Shown piece by piece: positions 1-9,803 of a stretch of 64,000 nucleotides of DNA. This DNA comes from Planctomycetaceae bacterium (GTDB lineage: Bacteria > Planctomycetota > Planctomycetia > Planctomycetales > Planctomycetaceae): contig JANSXP010000009.1 in assembly GCA_024742875.1 (NCBI GenBank), positions 1 through 64,000 on the forward strand, read 5' to 3'. Every line of letters starts with the position of its first letter. Within the stretch, counting starts at the first letter, position 1. A program made the translations under genes and the position numbers. Under the pieces are notes generated by a model, which had not been told where the DNA came from, made no database searches, and saw nothing but the letters and a program-made list of their open reading frames with translations.

Positions 1-2
1 AC

Positions 3-1304
3 TGGCTGCGCAATCCGGACATCGCTCCGGCCGAACTGCAGGAGGAGATCAAAGCCACCTGGGCTGTGATGAGCGAATTCGCGACAGAGCAGTTCGCCGG
101 TCGATTTCAAAACATCCTGTGGATCGGCATCGGAGGCTCAGGGCTGGGTCCCCAGTTGATGTATGACGCTCTGCGTGTTCCCGGCAAAACGCCGTCAATG
201 TACTTTTTCGACAACACGGACCCGTTTGGCTTTCAGCGATCACTTCAGGACATTGCCCACAACGGCGGACTGCAGCAAACGCTGACCGTGGTGGTCTCAA
301 AGTCGGGCGGCACTCCGGAAACGGCTAATGGCATGAAGGTCGCCATGGCAGAGTACGAGAAAGCGGGACTGAAGTTTGAGGACCACGCCGCGGCCGTCAC
401 GATGTCCGGCAGCAAACTGTTCAATCTCGCCGAATCATGGCTGCAGAGGTTCACGATCTGGGACTGGGTGGGAGGACGGACATCACTGTTCTCCGCCGTC
501 GGCCTTTTGCCAGCCGCTCTGCTGGGCTTCGACTCAGAGAAATTCATCGCCGGGGCCCGCGCCATGGATGATGCCACTCGCTCGGACGACCTGGCCACCA
601 ATCCCGCGTTGCAGCTGGCGGCCACCTGGTTTCACACCGTGGAAACCACGGGGCTCAAGAACATGGTGGTGCTGCCGTACTGCGATCGCATTTCCATGAT
701 GGCCAAGTACCTGCAGCAGCTGGTGATGGAGTCCATCGGCAAAGAAGGCAAAGGCATCTCTGTCTTTGGCAATAAAGGATCCACCGATCAGCACTCTTAC
801 ATTCAGCAGCTGCGTGACGGCTATAAGGACTTTTTTGCGGTGTTCCTGCGCGTGCTCGATCCGGAAGCGGACCACTGGGAAGTGGAGCCGGGGGTCACCG
901 CCGGTGATTATCTGATGGCCTTCCAGCGGGGCACAGCGCAGGCACTGAGTGAAACCGGACGCCCCTCGCTGTGTATCACCGTGGAACGATTCGACGAGTC
1001 GATTCTGGGAGCCCTGATCGCCCTGTTTGAACGCACGGTCGGTTATTACGGAGCCATGCTGGGCGTCAACTCCTATCACCAGCCTGGAGTGGAAGCCGGC
1101 AAGAAGGCAGCAGGCGCCGTGCTGGCCGCTCAGGCGGCGATTCTCAAACACGTTCCGGCCGATGTCAGTGCCCTCACCGATGACGCGGCCGCTCTGCGGG
1201 CGTTTGTGGACACGGTTCAGTCAGCGGAAGGCCTGGAGACACTCAGCGCCGAGTTCGTCACGGACCTTCTCCACCGATTTCAGGTCTGTGGACGTCTTCA
1301 ATAG
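3..1304 (+). CDS. pgi: Glucose-6-phosphate isomerase, 5'-truncated by window edge
   Basis: Frame is open from nt 3 (WLRNPDIAPAELQEEIKATWAVM...). Translation has IGIGGSGLGPQLMYDAL, SKSGGTPETANG and VGGRTSLFSAVG typical of PGI. Neighbours are glgP and malQ. Confidence 0.9.
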   Translation, partial: WLRNPDIAPAELQEEIKATWAVMSEFATEQFAGRFQNILWIGIGGSGLGPQLMYDALRVPGKTPSMYFFDNTDPFGFQRSLQDIAHNGGLQQTLTVVVSKSGGTPETANGMKVAMAEYEKAGLKFEDHAAAVTMSGSKLFNLAESWLQRFTIWDWVGGRTSLFSAVGLLPAALLGFDSEKFIAGARAMDDATRSDDLATNPALQLAATWFHTVETTGLKNMVVLPYCDRISMMAKYLQQLVMESIGKEGKGISVFGNKGSTDQHSYIQQLRDGYKDFFAVFLRVLDPEADHWEVEPGVTAGDYLMAFQRGTAQALSETGRPSLCITVERFDESILGALIALFERTVGYYGAMLGVNSYHQPGVEAGKKAAGAVLAAQAAILKHVPADVSALTDDAAALRAFVDTVQSAEGLETLSAEFVTDLLHRFQVCGRLQ

Positions 1305-1579
1305 ACGAACGACGCCCCTGCTGGCCATCCCGCTGCTGAAATCCGCCAAGGGAACCTGATGAGCGATTCTCCTCCCAGCCCCGGACAAAACCGCCCGCAT
1401 CGGCCTGTTTTGCCCGCGGGAATGTGAATTGCCGGGTCGGGATCGCCGGATCTACTAAAATTCGTGTGTAGCCCAGTTTGCCGACGCCCGATAAGCATTA
1501 ACGGTTAGGCAAAAAGTGCGCGTCACGTGCGCGCTGCCGGTTGATCTGCTCATCCTGTCTCGAACATCTGTGCTGACTC

Positions 1580-4033
1580 ATGAATCCAGTAACGTTTACC
1601 ACTGCTGACATCCTGAACAACTTCGACGATGAGATTGATCGACACCTGCGAATCACGCTTGGCTGTCACGCGGACAAAGTCGACAGCGACTATCTCGCCC
1701 GAGCGCTGATGATCGCTGTGCGTGATCGGCTCGTGCAGGCATGGAGCAACACTCAGGCCCGACAGACGGCGAATGCAAAACGGCAGGTGTATTATCTGTC
1801 TTTGGAATTTCTGATTGGCCGTTCGCTGTCCAATGCAGTCGCCAATCTGGACCTGGAAGACACCATTCGTCAGACGCTGCACAAGTACGGCGTGGAACTG
1901 GAAGAAGTGGCCAGCCAGGAACACGACGCGGGACTGGGCAACGGCGGACTGGGAAGACTGGCCGCCTGCTTTCTGGACAGCTGCGCTAACCTGCAGCTGC
2001 CCGTTGTGGGCTATGGGCTGCGATACGAATATGGCATGTTCCATCAGGAAGTAGAGAACGGCCGGCAGATTGAGAAACCAGATCACTGGCTGCGCAACGG
2101 CAATCCGTGGGAGCTGGAACGTCCCGACCACATGCGGCGTGTGCACTTTTACGGCCACACAGAACACTATCATGATCGTACCGGTCGGCCGAAGGTGCGC
2201 TGGGCCAACTCCCAGGACGTCCTGGCGATGCCCTTCGACATGCCGATTCCCGGCTACCGCAATGACACGGTCAACACGCTGAGACTCTGGAAGGCGACGG
2301 CCACCGACGAATTCGATCTGCAGGAATTCAACGCCGGCAGTTACACCGAAGCGGTCGCCGCCAAGAACATGGCGGAGCAGATCACGATGGTCCTCTACCC
2401 GAATGACTCCAGCGAAAACGGCAAGGAACTGCGTCTGAAGCAGCAGTACTTCCTGGTGTCGGCCAGCCTGCAGGACGTCATCTCCAACTGGGTGGACCGC
2501 CACGGCAATGACTTTACGGAATTTGGAGCCGCCAACTGTTTCCAGCTGAACGACACTCACCCGGCGTGTGCCGTTCCGGAACTAATGCGACTTCTGATGG
2601 ATGACTACGATTTTGAATGGGATGATGCCTGGAAGGTCACCCAGCAGTGCATGGCGTATACCAACCACACACTGCTGCCTGAAGCACTCGAACGCTGGTC
2701 GGTGGGACTGTTCAGCAATCTGCTGCCGCGCCTGATGGAGATTATCCACGAAATCAACAACCGCTTCCTGGTCAGTGTCGCGCAGATGTATCCCAGCGAC
2801 GAAGGCCTGCTGCGTCGTGTTTCGCTGATTGAAGACGGCGAGCATCCGCACGTGCGGATGGCCTACCTGGCGATCGTGGGCAGCTTTTCAGTCAACGGAG
2901 TGGCCGGCCTGCATACCGACCTGCTGAAGTCGGGCCTGTTTCGTGACTTTCACCAGATCTGGCCCAACAAATTCAACAACAAGACCAACGGTGTGACCCA
3001 GCGGCGATGGCTGGCGCACTGCAACCCGGCCCTTTCCAGTCTGCTGACTTCGCGGATCGGCGATGAGTGGATTACCCGACTGGAAAAAATTTCCGACATT
3101 CGGCCGTTTGCGGAAGAGGCCGATTTCCGCGCCGAATGGCGGGTCGCCCGACAGGAAAACAAACAGCGACTGATCGACTTTGTTGAGCAGGAAACGGGAA
3201 TCGTGATGATGCCTGAGGCGTTGTTTGACATTCAGGTTAAACGCATCCATGAATACAAACGGCAGTTGCTCAACGTGCTGCATGTGATTCATCTGTACGA
3301 TCGCATCCAGCGGGGCGACACGGTAGGCATGGTGCCACGCTGCGTGCTGATCGGGGGCAAAGCCGCGCCGGGCTACTATATTGCCAAACTGATTGTCAAA
3401 CTGATCAACAACGTGGCTCGCGTGGTTAATGTAGATGAGAAGTGCCAGAAACTTCTGAAGCTGATCTTCCTGCCCAACTACCGCGTGACCGCCATGGAAG
3501 TTATCTGCCCGGCAACCGAACTGTCGGAGCAGATTTCCACCGCTGGCAAAGAAGCATCCGGCACCGGAAACATGAAGTTCATGATGAACGGCGCTTTGAC
3601 AATCGGCACGCTGGACGGGGCAAATATCGAAATCCGTGAGAATACGGGCGACGAGAACTTTTTCCTGTTCGGCATGGACGCCGCTGAGGTGGCCCGATGT
3701 CGCGAGAACTACAACCCGGATGCCATCATCGCGGCCGACCCGCAGATCGACACCATCATGCGAATGCTCGAGGGTGGGCGTTTCAGCGCGGACGAGCCGG
3801 GGGTCTTCAGCGCACTCACTGAAGGCCTGCGAAATCCTTACGACTCGTGGCTGACCATTGCCGACCTGCGAAGCTTTATCGACGCTCAACAGCGAGTAAA
3901 TCAGGCGTACAAGGACCAGGACGCGTGGACTCGAATGAGCATCCTGAATACCGCATCCAGCGGCTGGTTTTCCAGTGACCGCACGATCAGTCAGTATGCG
4001 GACGACATCTGGAAGGTACAGCCAGTCAAATAG
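1580..4033 (+). CDS. glgP: Glycogen/starch phosphorylase
   Basis: 817 aa. YYLSLEFLIGRSL, GNGGLGRLAACFLDS, KRIHEYKRQLLN, PLP-site region EASGTGNMKFMMNGALTIGTLDGANIEI. Confidence 0.96.
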   Translation: MNPVTFTTADILNNFDDEIDRHLRITLGCHADKVDSDYLARALMIAVRDRLVQAWSNTQARQTANAKRQVYYLSLEFLIGRSLSNAVANLDLEDTIRQTLHKYGVELEEVASQEHDAGLGNGGLGRLAACFLDSCANLQLPVVGYGLRYEYGMFHQEVENGRQIEKPDHWLRNGNPWELERPDHMRRVHFYGHTEHYHDRTGRPKVRWANSQDVLAMPFDMPIPGYRNDTVNTLRLWKATATDEFDLQEFNAGSYTEAVAAKNMAEQITMVLYPNDSSENGKELRLKQQYFLVSASLQDVISNWVDRHGNDFTEFGAANCFQLNDTHPACAVPELMRLLMDDYDFEWDDAWKVTQQCMAYTNHTLLPEALERWSVGLFSNLLPRLMEIIHEINNRFLVSVAQMYPSDEGLLRRVSLIEDGEHPHVRMAYLAIVGSFSVNGVAGLHTDLLKSGLFRDFHQIWPNKFNNKTNGVTQRRWLAHCNPALSSLLTSRIGDEWITRLEKISDIRPFAEEADFRAEWRVARQENKQRLIDFVEQETGIVMMPEALFDIQVKRIHEYKRQLLNVLHVIHLYDRIQRGDTVGMVPRCVLIGGKAAPGYYIAKLIVKLINNVARVVNVDEKCQKLLKLIFLPNYRVTAMEVICPATELSEQISTAGKEASGTGNMKFMMNGALTIGTLDGANIEIRENTGDENFFLFGMDAAEVARCRENYNPDAIIAADPQIDTIMRMLEGGRFSADEPGVFSALTEGLRNPYDSWLTIADLRSFIDAQQRVNQAYKDQDAWTRMSILNTASSGWFSSDRTISQYADDIWKVQPVK

Positions 4034-4126
4034 CGCTGGGCATTCGCCTGTTCCCGGGGCAGGTACCTCCAGTCCGCCGAGAATTTGTGGACCATTTTCA
4101 TTCTGTGTTTCGCATCGGAAGTTCGC

Positions 4127-5638
4127 ATGCGTCTGCCACGCTCATCCGGCATTCTGATGCCGGTGTTCAGCCTGCCGGCGTCGGGGGGGATCGGAGATCT
4201 TGGCCCGTGCGCCTATCGCTTCGTGGATTTCCTGCGGTCGGCGGGTCAGACCATCTGGCAACTGCTTCCACTGGGACCACCAGCCCTTGGCAACTCACCG
4301 TACAGCAGCTATTCGGCATTCGCCGGCAACCCGCTGCTGATTAGCCTGGAGACGCTCATTGAGCAGGGTTTGCTGCCGCAGGACTACCCTGTCGAGATCT
4401 CTGACCTGACCGATCAGATCAACTACGATCAGGTCGCCGCTCACAAACGACCGGCACTGCGACAGGCATTTGCCTGTTTCCAGGCAGGAGATTTCGCTGA
4501 ACTGGACGCAGCATTCGCCACATTTCGACAGGACAATGCCAGCTGGCTGGGCGACTTTGTGCTGTACGAAGCGCTGGTCGCAGACACCGGCAGCCCGGAC
4601 TGGTCCGCCTGGCCTGACGCACTGGTTCGGTATGAGCACGAGGCCATCTCTGCTGCCCGCGCCCGACTGACGTCACAGATGGAACAGTCCACATTTGAGC
4701 AGTTTCTGTTCCATCAGCAGTGGCAGCGTCTGAAGCAGTACGCCAACGCGGCAAACGTTCGACTGTATGGTGACATGCCAATATTCGTGGCCTGGGAAAG
4801 TGTCGACGTGTGGCGTCATCAGGACCTGTTTGAACTGGATGAGTCCGGCCGCCCCACGGTGGTTGCGGGAGTCCCGCCGGACTACTTCAGCGCGACCGGA
4901 CAGATGTGGGGCAATCCGCTGTATCGCTGGGATCGTCTGCAGGAAACCAATTTCGACTGGTGGCTGGCACGTCTGGAGCAGGCGTTTGCCGCCTTTGACA
5001 TTCTGCGTCTGGACCACTTTCGTGGCTTTGAATCGTACTGGGAAATTCCGGCGGACGCAGAAAACGCCATCCATGGCGTCTGGAAGCCGGGCCCGAAAAC
5101 GAGCCTGTTCGAGGCGGCCCGTGCACAATTCGGCCATGTGTGCATTGTCGCCGAGGACCTCGGACTGATCACCGAGCAGGTGCATCAGCTGCGCGACACC
5201 CTGAACTTTCCGGGTATGCGGGTCTTGCAGTTCGGATACGACTCTGTCGAAGACAACTACCATCGCCCGGAAGCCTGGCCGCCCCACAGCGTGGCTTATA
5301 CGGGAACGCACGATAATGAAACGGTGGCAGGCTGGTACCGACGACGCTGCGACGAAGGACTGGACAACAGCCTGTTGACCGGTTTGCTGCGCGACGACCA
5401 GCCGGTACACATGAGTCTGATTCAGGCAGTCATGATGTCGGCAGCAGACACAGTCGTGATCCCCGTGCAGGATCTCATCGGACTGGACAACGGGTCGCGG
5501 ACCAACACGCCTGGCGTCTCCGCGGGCAACTGGATTTTCCGCTGCACCAGTGAAGCACAGTACACGACACTGACAGACACACTGCGGCAGATGACGGTCC
5601 AGTCGGAACGCTCGAGCCGTCTCGATAACACCGACTGA
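4127..5638 (+). CDS. malQ: 4-alpha-glucanotransferase (amylomaltase)
   Basis: RSSGILMPVFSLPASGGIGDLGPCAYRFVDFL, LGPPALGNSPYSSYSAFAGNPLLISL, LRLDHFRGFESYW, VAEDLGLIT, TGTHDNET. Internal ATG at 4127 preferred over 4085. Confidence 0.95.
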   Translation: MRLPRSSGILMPVFSLPASGGIGDLGPCAYRFVDFLRSAGQTIWQLLPLGPPALGNSPYSSYSAFAGNPLLISLETLIEQGLLPQDYPVEISDLTDQINYDQVAAHKRPALRQAFACFQAGDFAELDAAFATFRQDNASWLGDFVLYEALVADTGSPDWSAWPDALVRYEHEAISAARARLTSQMEQSTFEQFLFHQQWQRLKQYANAANVRLYGDMPIFVAWESVDVWRHQDLFELDESGRPTVVAGVPPDYFSATGQMWGNPLYRWDRLQETNFDWWLARLEQAFAAFDILRLDHFRGFESYWEIPADAENAIHGVWKPGPKTSLFEAARAQFGHVCIVAEDLGLITEQVHQLRDTLNFPGMRVLQFGYDSVEDNYHRPEAWPPHSVAYTGTHDNETVAGWYRRRCDEGLDNSLLTGLLRDDQPVHMSLIQAVMMSAADTVVIPVQDLIGLDNGSRTNTPGVSAGNWIFRCTSEAQYTTLTDTLRQMTVQSERSSRLDNTD

Positions 5639-5880
5639 GCCATCGGCGCCAGCGAAAGTCGCTGAGCGAGAACGTCGGGCATTCTGATCAGCCCCAGCGG
5701 CGGCGAAGCGAACTGCAGGGCGGAAATGAATCGACCACACAGACCGCGCGGGACGACTCCTGTTCCCTCGTGCTCAAACACGGGATCCCGGGCGCGACCC
5801 CGTCAGAATTGGCGGGCCCCGACCGGGCTGCACGGCAGTTCCCCCAAAACTACTTGTGTCACCGCAGTGCGCCAAACGGT

Positions 5881-5950
5881 CATAGACAAACGGTCATAGA
5901 CAAACGGTCATAGACAAACGGTCATAGACAGACGGTCATAGACAGACGGT
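5881..5950. repeat. 14-bp direct tandem repeat, 5 copies (catagacaaacggt x3, catagacagacggt x2)
   Basis: Copies start at 5881, 5895, 5909, 5923 and 5937. A partial unit (aaacggt) precedes them. Confidence 0.97.
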
Positions 5951-6123
5951 TGGGGAACGGAGGTTGGCAAACGGCATGTTATTGCGTCGCGAGCCGTATC
6001 GTGATGCGCGCTGAGTCGATCCGGACCAGATCATGCGGGCAGGGCAGTTCTGCTTTCGCATTGCTGCCAGCTCGTGTTAGACTGGTTGCCCCTCCTTCTG
6101 CCCGTTCACACGCGGAAACCACC

Positions 6124-8319
6124 ATGCCAGCTACCTGCTCTCAGTCAGTTTGTCGCCCCTGGCACACATCTCGACGCCGGGGCCCCCTGCTGAGCCCGCT
6201 GGCGGGCAGACTGATCGTGCTACTGTGCGTCACGGCCGTCACCAACACCAGTCGGGCGCATTTCAGTAGTCGGCCGCAGAGCGAGGACAACGTCGCCTCA
6301 CTGGTGCAGTCCAACTGCCTGCTGTGCCACGGCGAAGATGCGACGGAAGGCGACATTGATCTGCGGTCACTGACGGACTCCACGAGTGCTCCGGATGCCG
6401 ATCTGATCCGTCGGGTCATCAGAGTTCTTGACCTGCGTGAGATGCCGCCGGAAGACGAAGAGCAGCCATCGCCTGACGCACGCACCGCGGCTGTCTCCCA
6501 GCTGACGTCGCGACTGGAGATTCTCGTCGGGCAGGAAGCCGTGCAGACGGCCCCGATTCGTCGCATGAACCGCTTTCAGTATCATAACGCCGTGCAGGAC
6601 CTGTTTGATCTGAAGTGCATTGTTTACACGCTGCCCGAACGCATGATGCGGGAGCACGGCGGATACTTTCAGCCCGCTTCCGGCGTCATGCCCGAGAAGG
6701 TCATGGTGGGCAGTCGCCCATTGGGAAAGTCACAGATGATCGAGCCACGCCTCGCGGGTGTGGCCGCGTTTCCGCAGGACCTGCGAGCCGAACACGGCTT
6801 TGATAACCAGGGCGATCATCTGTCGCTGTCGCCGCTGCTGATGGAGGCATTTCTGAAACTGGGTCAGTCGATCACCCAAAGCAAAGACTTCGGCCCCCGC
6901 AACGTTGGCATCTGGAAGACCTTCTTTGACGCCCCGGCGAAGAACGAAGACGTGTCGCAGCAGGTCAGACAGCGGCTGCTGCCGTTTCTGCGGCGGGCCT
7001 TCCGAAGGCCGATTCGCGAAGCCACCGCCGAACGGTATGTGTCGTTTGTGGTAAAGCAGCTGGAGCAGGGCACGCCCTTCCCGGAGGCGATGAAGACCGT
7101 TGCCGCGGCCGTCATTTCTTCACCCCGTTTTCTGTATCTGTATTCTCCTGAGCGTTCGGGGGCCGAAGACAGTCAGCCGGACAACTTTGAACTGGCCGGT
7201 CGGCTGAGTTTTTTCCTGTGGGGCAGCATCCCCGATGACAGGCTGCTGGATCTGGCGGCGGACGGTCGACTCGCTCAGTCAGACGTACTGGACGACGAGT
7301 TTCGCCGGATGCTGCAGGACAGAAAACTGAAACGATTCTGCGACAGTTTTCCGGCTCAGTGGCTGCAGCTGGAACGCATCATTTCTTCGGTCCCTAATCG
7401 CAGCAAGTTCCCGCAGTTCTACTTTTCCAAGTATCGCGACAGCATGCACATGATGATGGAACCGCTGCTGCTGTTTGAAACAGTCCTGATTGAAAACCGA
7501 TCCGTGACGCAGCTGGTCGATCCGGACTTCAGCTATCGGTCCGTTTTGCTGGATGAGGCCTACGGCGATCTCAAAGTGGACCTGCGAGCTCAGAAAAAGA
7601 AGGGGGGCGGTTCCGTGACGCAGCTGCCGTTTTATCGCATTCCTATCAAAGATCGACGCACGGGCGGTGTCATCACCAACACGGCCGTGATGACGATGAC
7701 CTCCGGTCCGGAAAGAACGCAGCCCATCACCCGCGGAGCCTGGATCGCCACGGTGATCTTCAACAATCCTCCCGATCCTCCTCCGGCGGATGTGCCACCA
7801 CTCGGTGAGAAACCGGCAGACGGAGAAGAACATTTCACACTTCGGGAACGGCTCGCCGCGCACCGCGAACGATCCGATTGCCGCGGCTGTCACGAGCAGA
7901 TTGACCCACTGGGCTTTGCCCTGGAGAACTTTGATCCGGTCGGAGCCTGGCGGGACCGCTATGAGAACGATCGCGATATCGATATGGCGGGAACCCTGTT
8001 TCGTCAGCACACGTTTTCTGATGTGGTCCAGTTCAAGGATGCCATCATGCAGGAGAAGCATCGCTTTGCCGAAGCATTGGGCGGGCATCTGCTGCGATTT
8101 GCCCTTGGACGCCAGTTGACCGCGGCCGATGAACTGGCCGTCGGCCGCATCGCTGAGCAGGCGAAAAACGAAGACTATCGCCTGCACAGCCTGTTGCGGG
8201 CCGTTGTCCGCAGCCGACCGTTTCTGGCCGGAGAACTGGTGGCCGCGCCGACTGTGGCCCGGTCCGCCACTGACATCTCGCCGTCTGACACCGCCGGAAA
8301 TCCCCAAAGTTCCCCATAG
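6124..8319 (+). CDS. Planctomycete-type DUF1592/DUF1588/DUF1585-family protein with cytochrome c-like heme motifs
   Basis: Signal-like N-terminus; CLLCHGEDATEGDIDLRS; FRRPIREATAERYVSFV; FELAGRLSFFLWGSIPDD; CRGCHEQIDPLGFALENFDPVGAWR. ORF extends to 5950; ATG 6124 preferred. Confidence 0.85.
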   Translation: MPATCSQSVCRPWHTSRRRGPLLSPLAGRLIVLLCVTAVTNTSRAHFSSRPQSEDNVASLVQSNCLLCHGEDATEGDIDLRSLTDSTSAPDADLIRRVIRVLDLREMPPEDEEQPSPDARTAAVSQLTSRLEILVGQEAVQTAPIRRMNRFQYHNAVQDLFDLKCIVYTLPERMMREHGGYFQPASGVMPEKVMVGSRPLGKSQMIEPRLAGVAAFPQDLRAEHGFDNQGDHLSLSPLLMEAFLKLGQSITQSKDFGPRNVGIWKTFFDAPAKNEDVSQQVRQRLLPFLRRAFRRPIREATAERYVSFVVKQLEQGTPFPEAMKTVAAAVISSPRFLYLYSPERSGAEDSQPDNFELAGRLSFFLWGSIPDDRLLDLAADGRLAQSDVLDDEFRRMLQDRKLKRFCDSFPAQWLQLERIISSVPNRSKFPQFYFSKYRDSMHMMMEPLLLFETVLIENRSVTQLVDPDFSYRSVLLDEAYGDLKVDLRAQKKKGGGSVTQLPFYRIPIKDRRTGGVITNTAVMTMTSGPERTQPITRGAWIATVIFNNPPDPPPADVPPLGEKPADGEEHFTLRERLAAHRERSDCRGCHEQIDPLGFALENFDPVGAWRDRYENDRDIDMAGTLFRQHTFSDVVQFKDAIMQEKHRFAEALGGHLLRFALGRQLTAADELAVGRIAEQAKNEDYRLHSLLRAVVRSRPFLAGELVAAPTVARSATDISPSDTAGNPQSSP

Positions 8320-8411
8320 CAGGTCGCCGAATTCCGCTTCGCCAACAACAGACCAGCCGACGGCACCTGCCGACAACAACACGCGGCAACGACCGCAGGA
8401 GAATCACAATC

Positions 8412-9755
8412 ATGCCCGTAAACTCACGACGCAATTTTCTCCGTGGACTGGGAGGCGCCGCGCTGTCGCTGCCGTGGCTGGAAAGCGTGGCGGCTCACAC
8501 GTCGGCTGCCGCTCCACTCAAGATGGCCCATTACTACGTACCAATCGGCGTGGTTCGGCGTGGCTTTTTTCCCGGCGAAGCAAACGACGTCATTCCGAAG
8601 GGCAACCTGGGCAATGTGATGAAGTCCCTGGGGAAACAGGACCCCGACTTTCGTGTCGGCCCGCTGGAAACTCTCACACCCACGATGCAGCCACTGGAGA
8701 AGTTTCGTAACCGGATCAACCTCATCACCGGTATGGACCGCACATTTCAGCAGGGAACCGACGTGCATGCCCAGTGTGCTTCGTGTTATCTGAGCAGTGC
8801 TCGCCCCTACACAATTGAAGGCACCGCCTGGCCTCTGGCCCGCACCCTGGATCATATTGTTGCCGATCAGATCGGCGGCAACACGCCGTTTCCCACACTG
8901 GAGTTCAGTTGCAACAGTCACAAAGACAACAAAGAGTCGATCTACTTCGACAACATATCCTGGTATGGCACCGGGCATCTGGCTCCGTCAATTCGGGACC
9001 CGAGAAAGATGTATCGGCGGTTGTTTTCCACATCAGAAATTGATCGCTACCGGGACATCACCGACCTCGTGCTCGAAGACGCCAAAGTCCTGCAGCGGCA
9101 ACTGGGCAAATCTGATCGGCACAAATTTGAAGAGTACTTCGATTCGATCCGATCCATCGAAACTCAAATGGATCGTCTGGAACGCATGAAAGGGCGGCTG
9201 ACCAGCGTTGGCCTGGAAGAGCCACCGGAAGCCTATCTGCCTCGTGGTGAATACATTCGACTCATGGGCGACCTGATGGTTGTCGCCCTGCAAACCGGGC
9301 TCACGAACGTCGCGACGTTTATGGTGGGCCCGGAACGCTGGGACACCCCCTTCCTGTATGAGAGTCTGTTCGACAAACCGCGCAGTCACCACGGCATGTC
9401 ACACAATCAGACGAAGATGATTGATGACCTGCTGAAGGTGGATCGATTCCACATGGAGCAGTTTGTCTACATCATGAACAAGATGGATCAGATCGAGCAG
9501 GCAGACGGTCGCTCACTGCTGGACAACACTCTGCTGACCTATGGTTCCGGTCTGGGCGATGGCTCCACACACCAGTACAACGACCTGCCGATTATTGTGG
9601 CCGGCGGCGGACATCGTACGAAGTCGGGACAGCACATAAACATGCCTGAAGGCACCCCCCTGGCGAATCTGTGGCTGACCCAGGCGCGCCTTTGTGGCCT
9701 GAAACGGGATGCCTTTGCTGACAGCACCGGAACCATCGACTCGATCATCGCATAA
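8412..9755 (+). CDS. DUF1552 domain-containing protein
   Basis: N-terminus MPVNSRRNFLRGLGGAALSLPWLES; body typical of DUF1552 proteins that pair with DUF1592 genes (NRINLITGMDRTFQQGTDVHAQCASCYLS). Confidence 0.85.
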   Translation: MPVNSRRNFLRGLGGAALSLPWLESVAAHTSAAAPLKMAHYYVPIGVVRRGFFPGEANDVIPKGNLGNVMKSLGKQDPDFRVGPLETLTPTMQPLEKFRNRINLITGMDRTFQQGTDVHAQCASCYLSSARPYTIEGTAWPLARTLDHIVADQIGGNTPFPTLEFSCNSHKDNKESIYFDNISWYGTGHLAPSIRDPRKMYRRLFSTSEIDRYRDITDLVLEDAKVLQRQLGKSDRHKFEEYFDSIRSIETQMDRLERMKGRLTSVGLEEPPEAYLPRGEYIRLMGDLMVVALQTGLTNVATFMVGPERWDTPFLYESLFDKPRSHHGMSHNQTKMIDDLLKVDRFHMEQFVYIMNKMDQIEQADGRSLLDNTLLTYGSGLGDGSTHQYNDLPIIVAGGGHRTKSGQHINMPEGTPLANLWLTQARLCGLKRDAFADSTGTIDSIIA

Positions 9756-9803
9756 TATCTCCACCCCAAATTTCCGAATCTTCTGTTGTTCACGACTGAT
9801 ACA

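Noticed and set aside
1550-2560. 336-aa - strand ORF opposite glgP
   Set aside because: Fully antisense to a confidently identified enzyme; no recognisable domain; a common high-GC shadow ORF.
2888-3889. 333-aa - strand ORF opposite glgP
   Set aside because: Antisense shadow of the phosphorylase catalytic region.
4673-5740. 355-aa - strand ORF opposite malQ
   Set aside because: Antisense to conserved malQ; no protein family signal.
5881-5950. Possible CRISPR array
   Set aside because: The 14-bp units are directly adjacent with no spacers and there are no cas genes.
7279-8382. 367-aa - strand ORF opposite the DUF1592 gene
   Set aside because: Antisense shadow; the + strand product has clear heme and DUF motifs.
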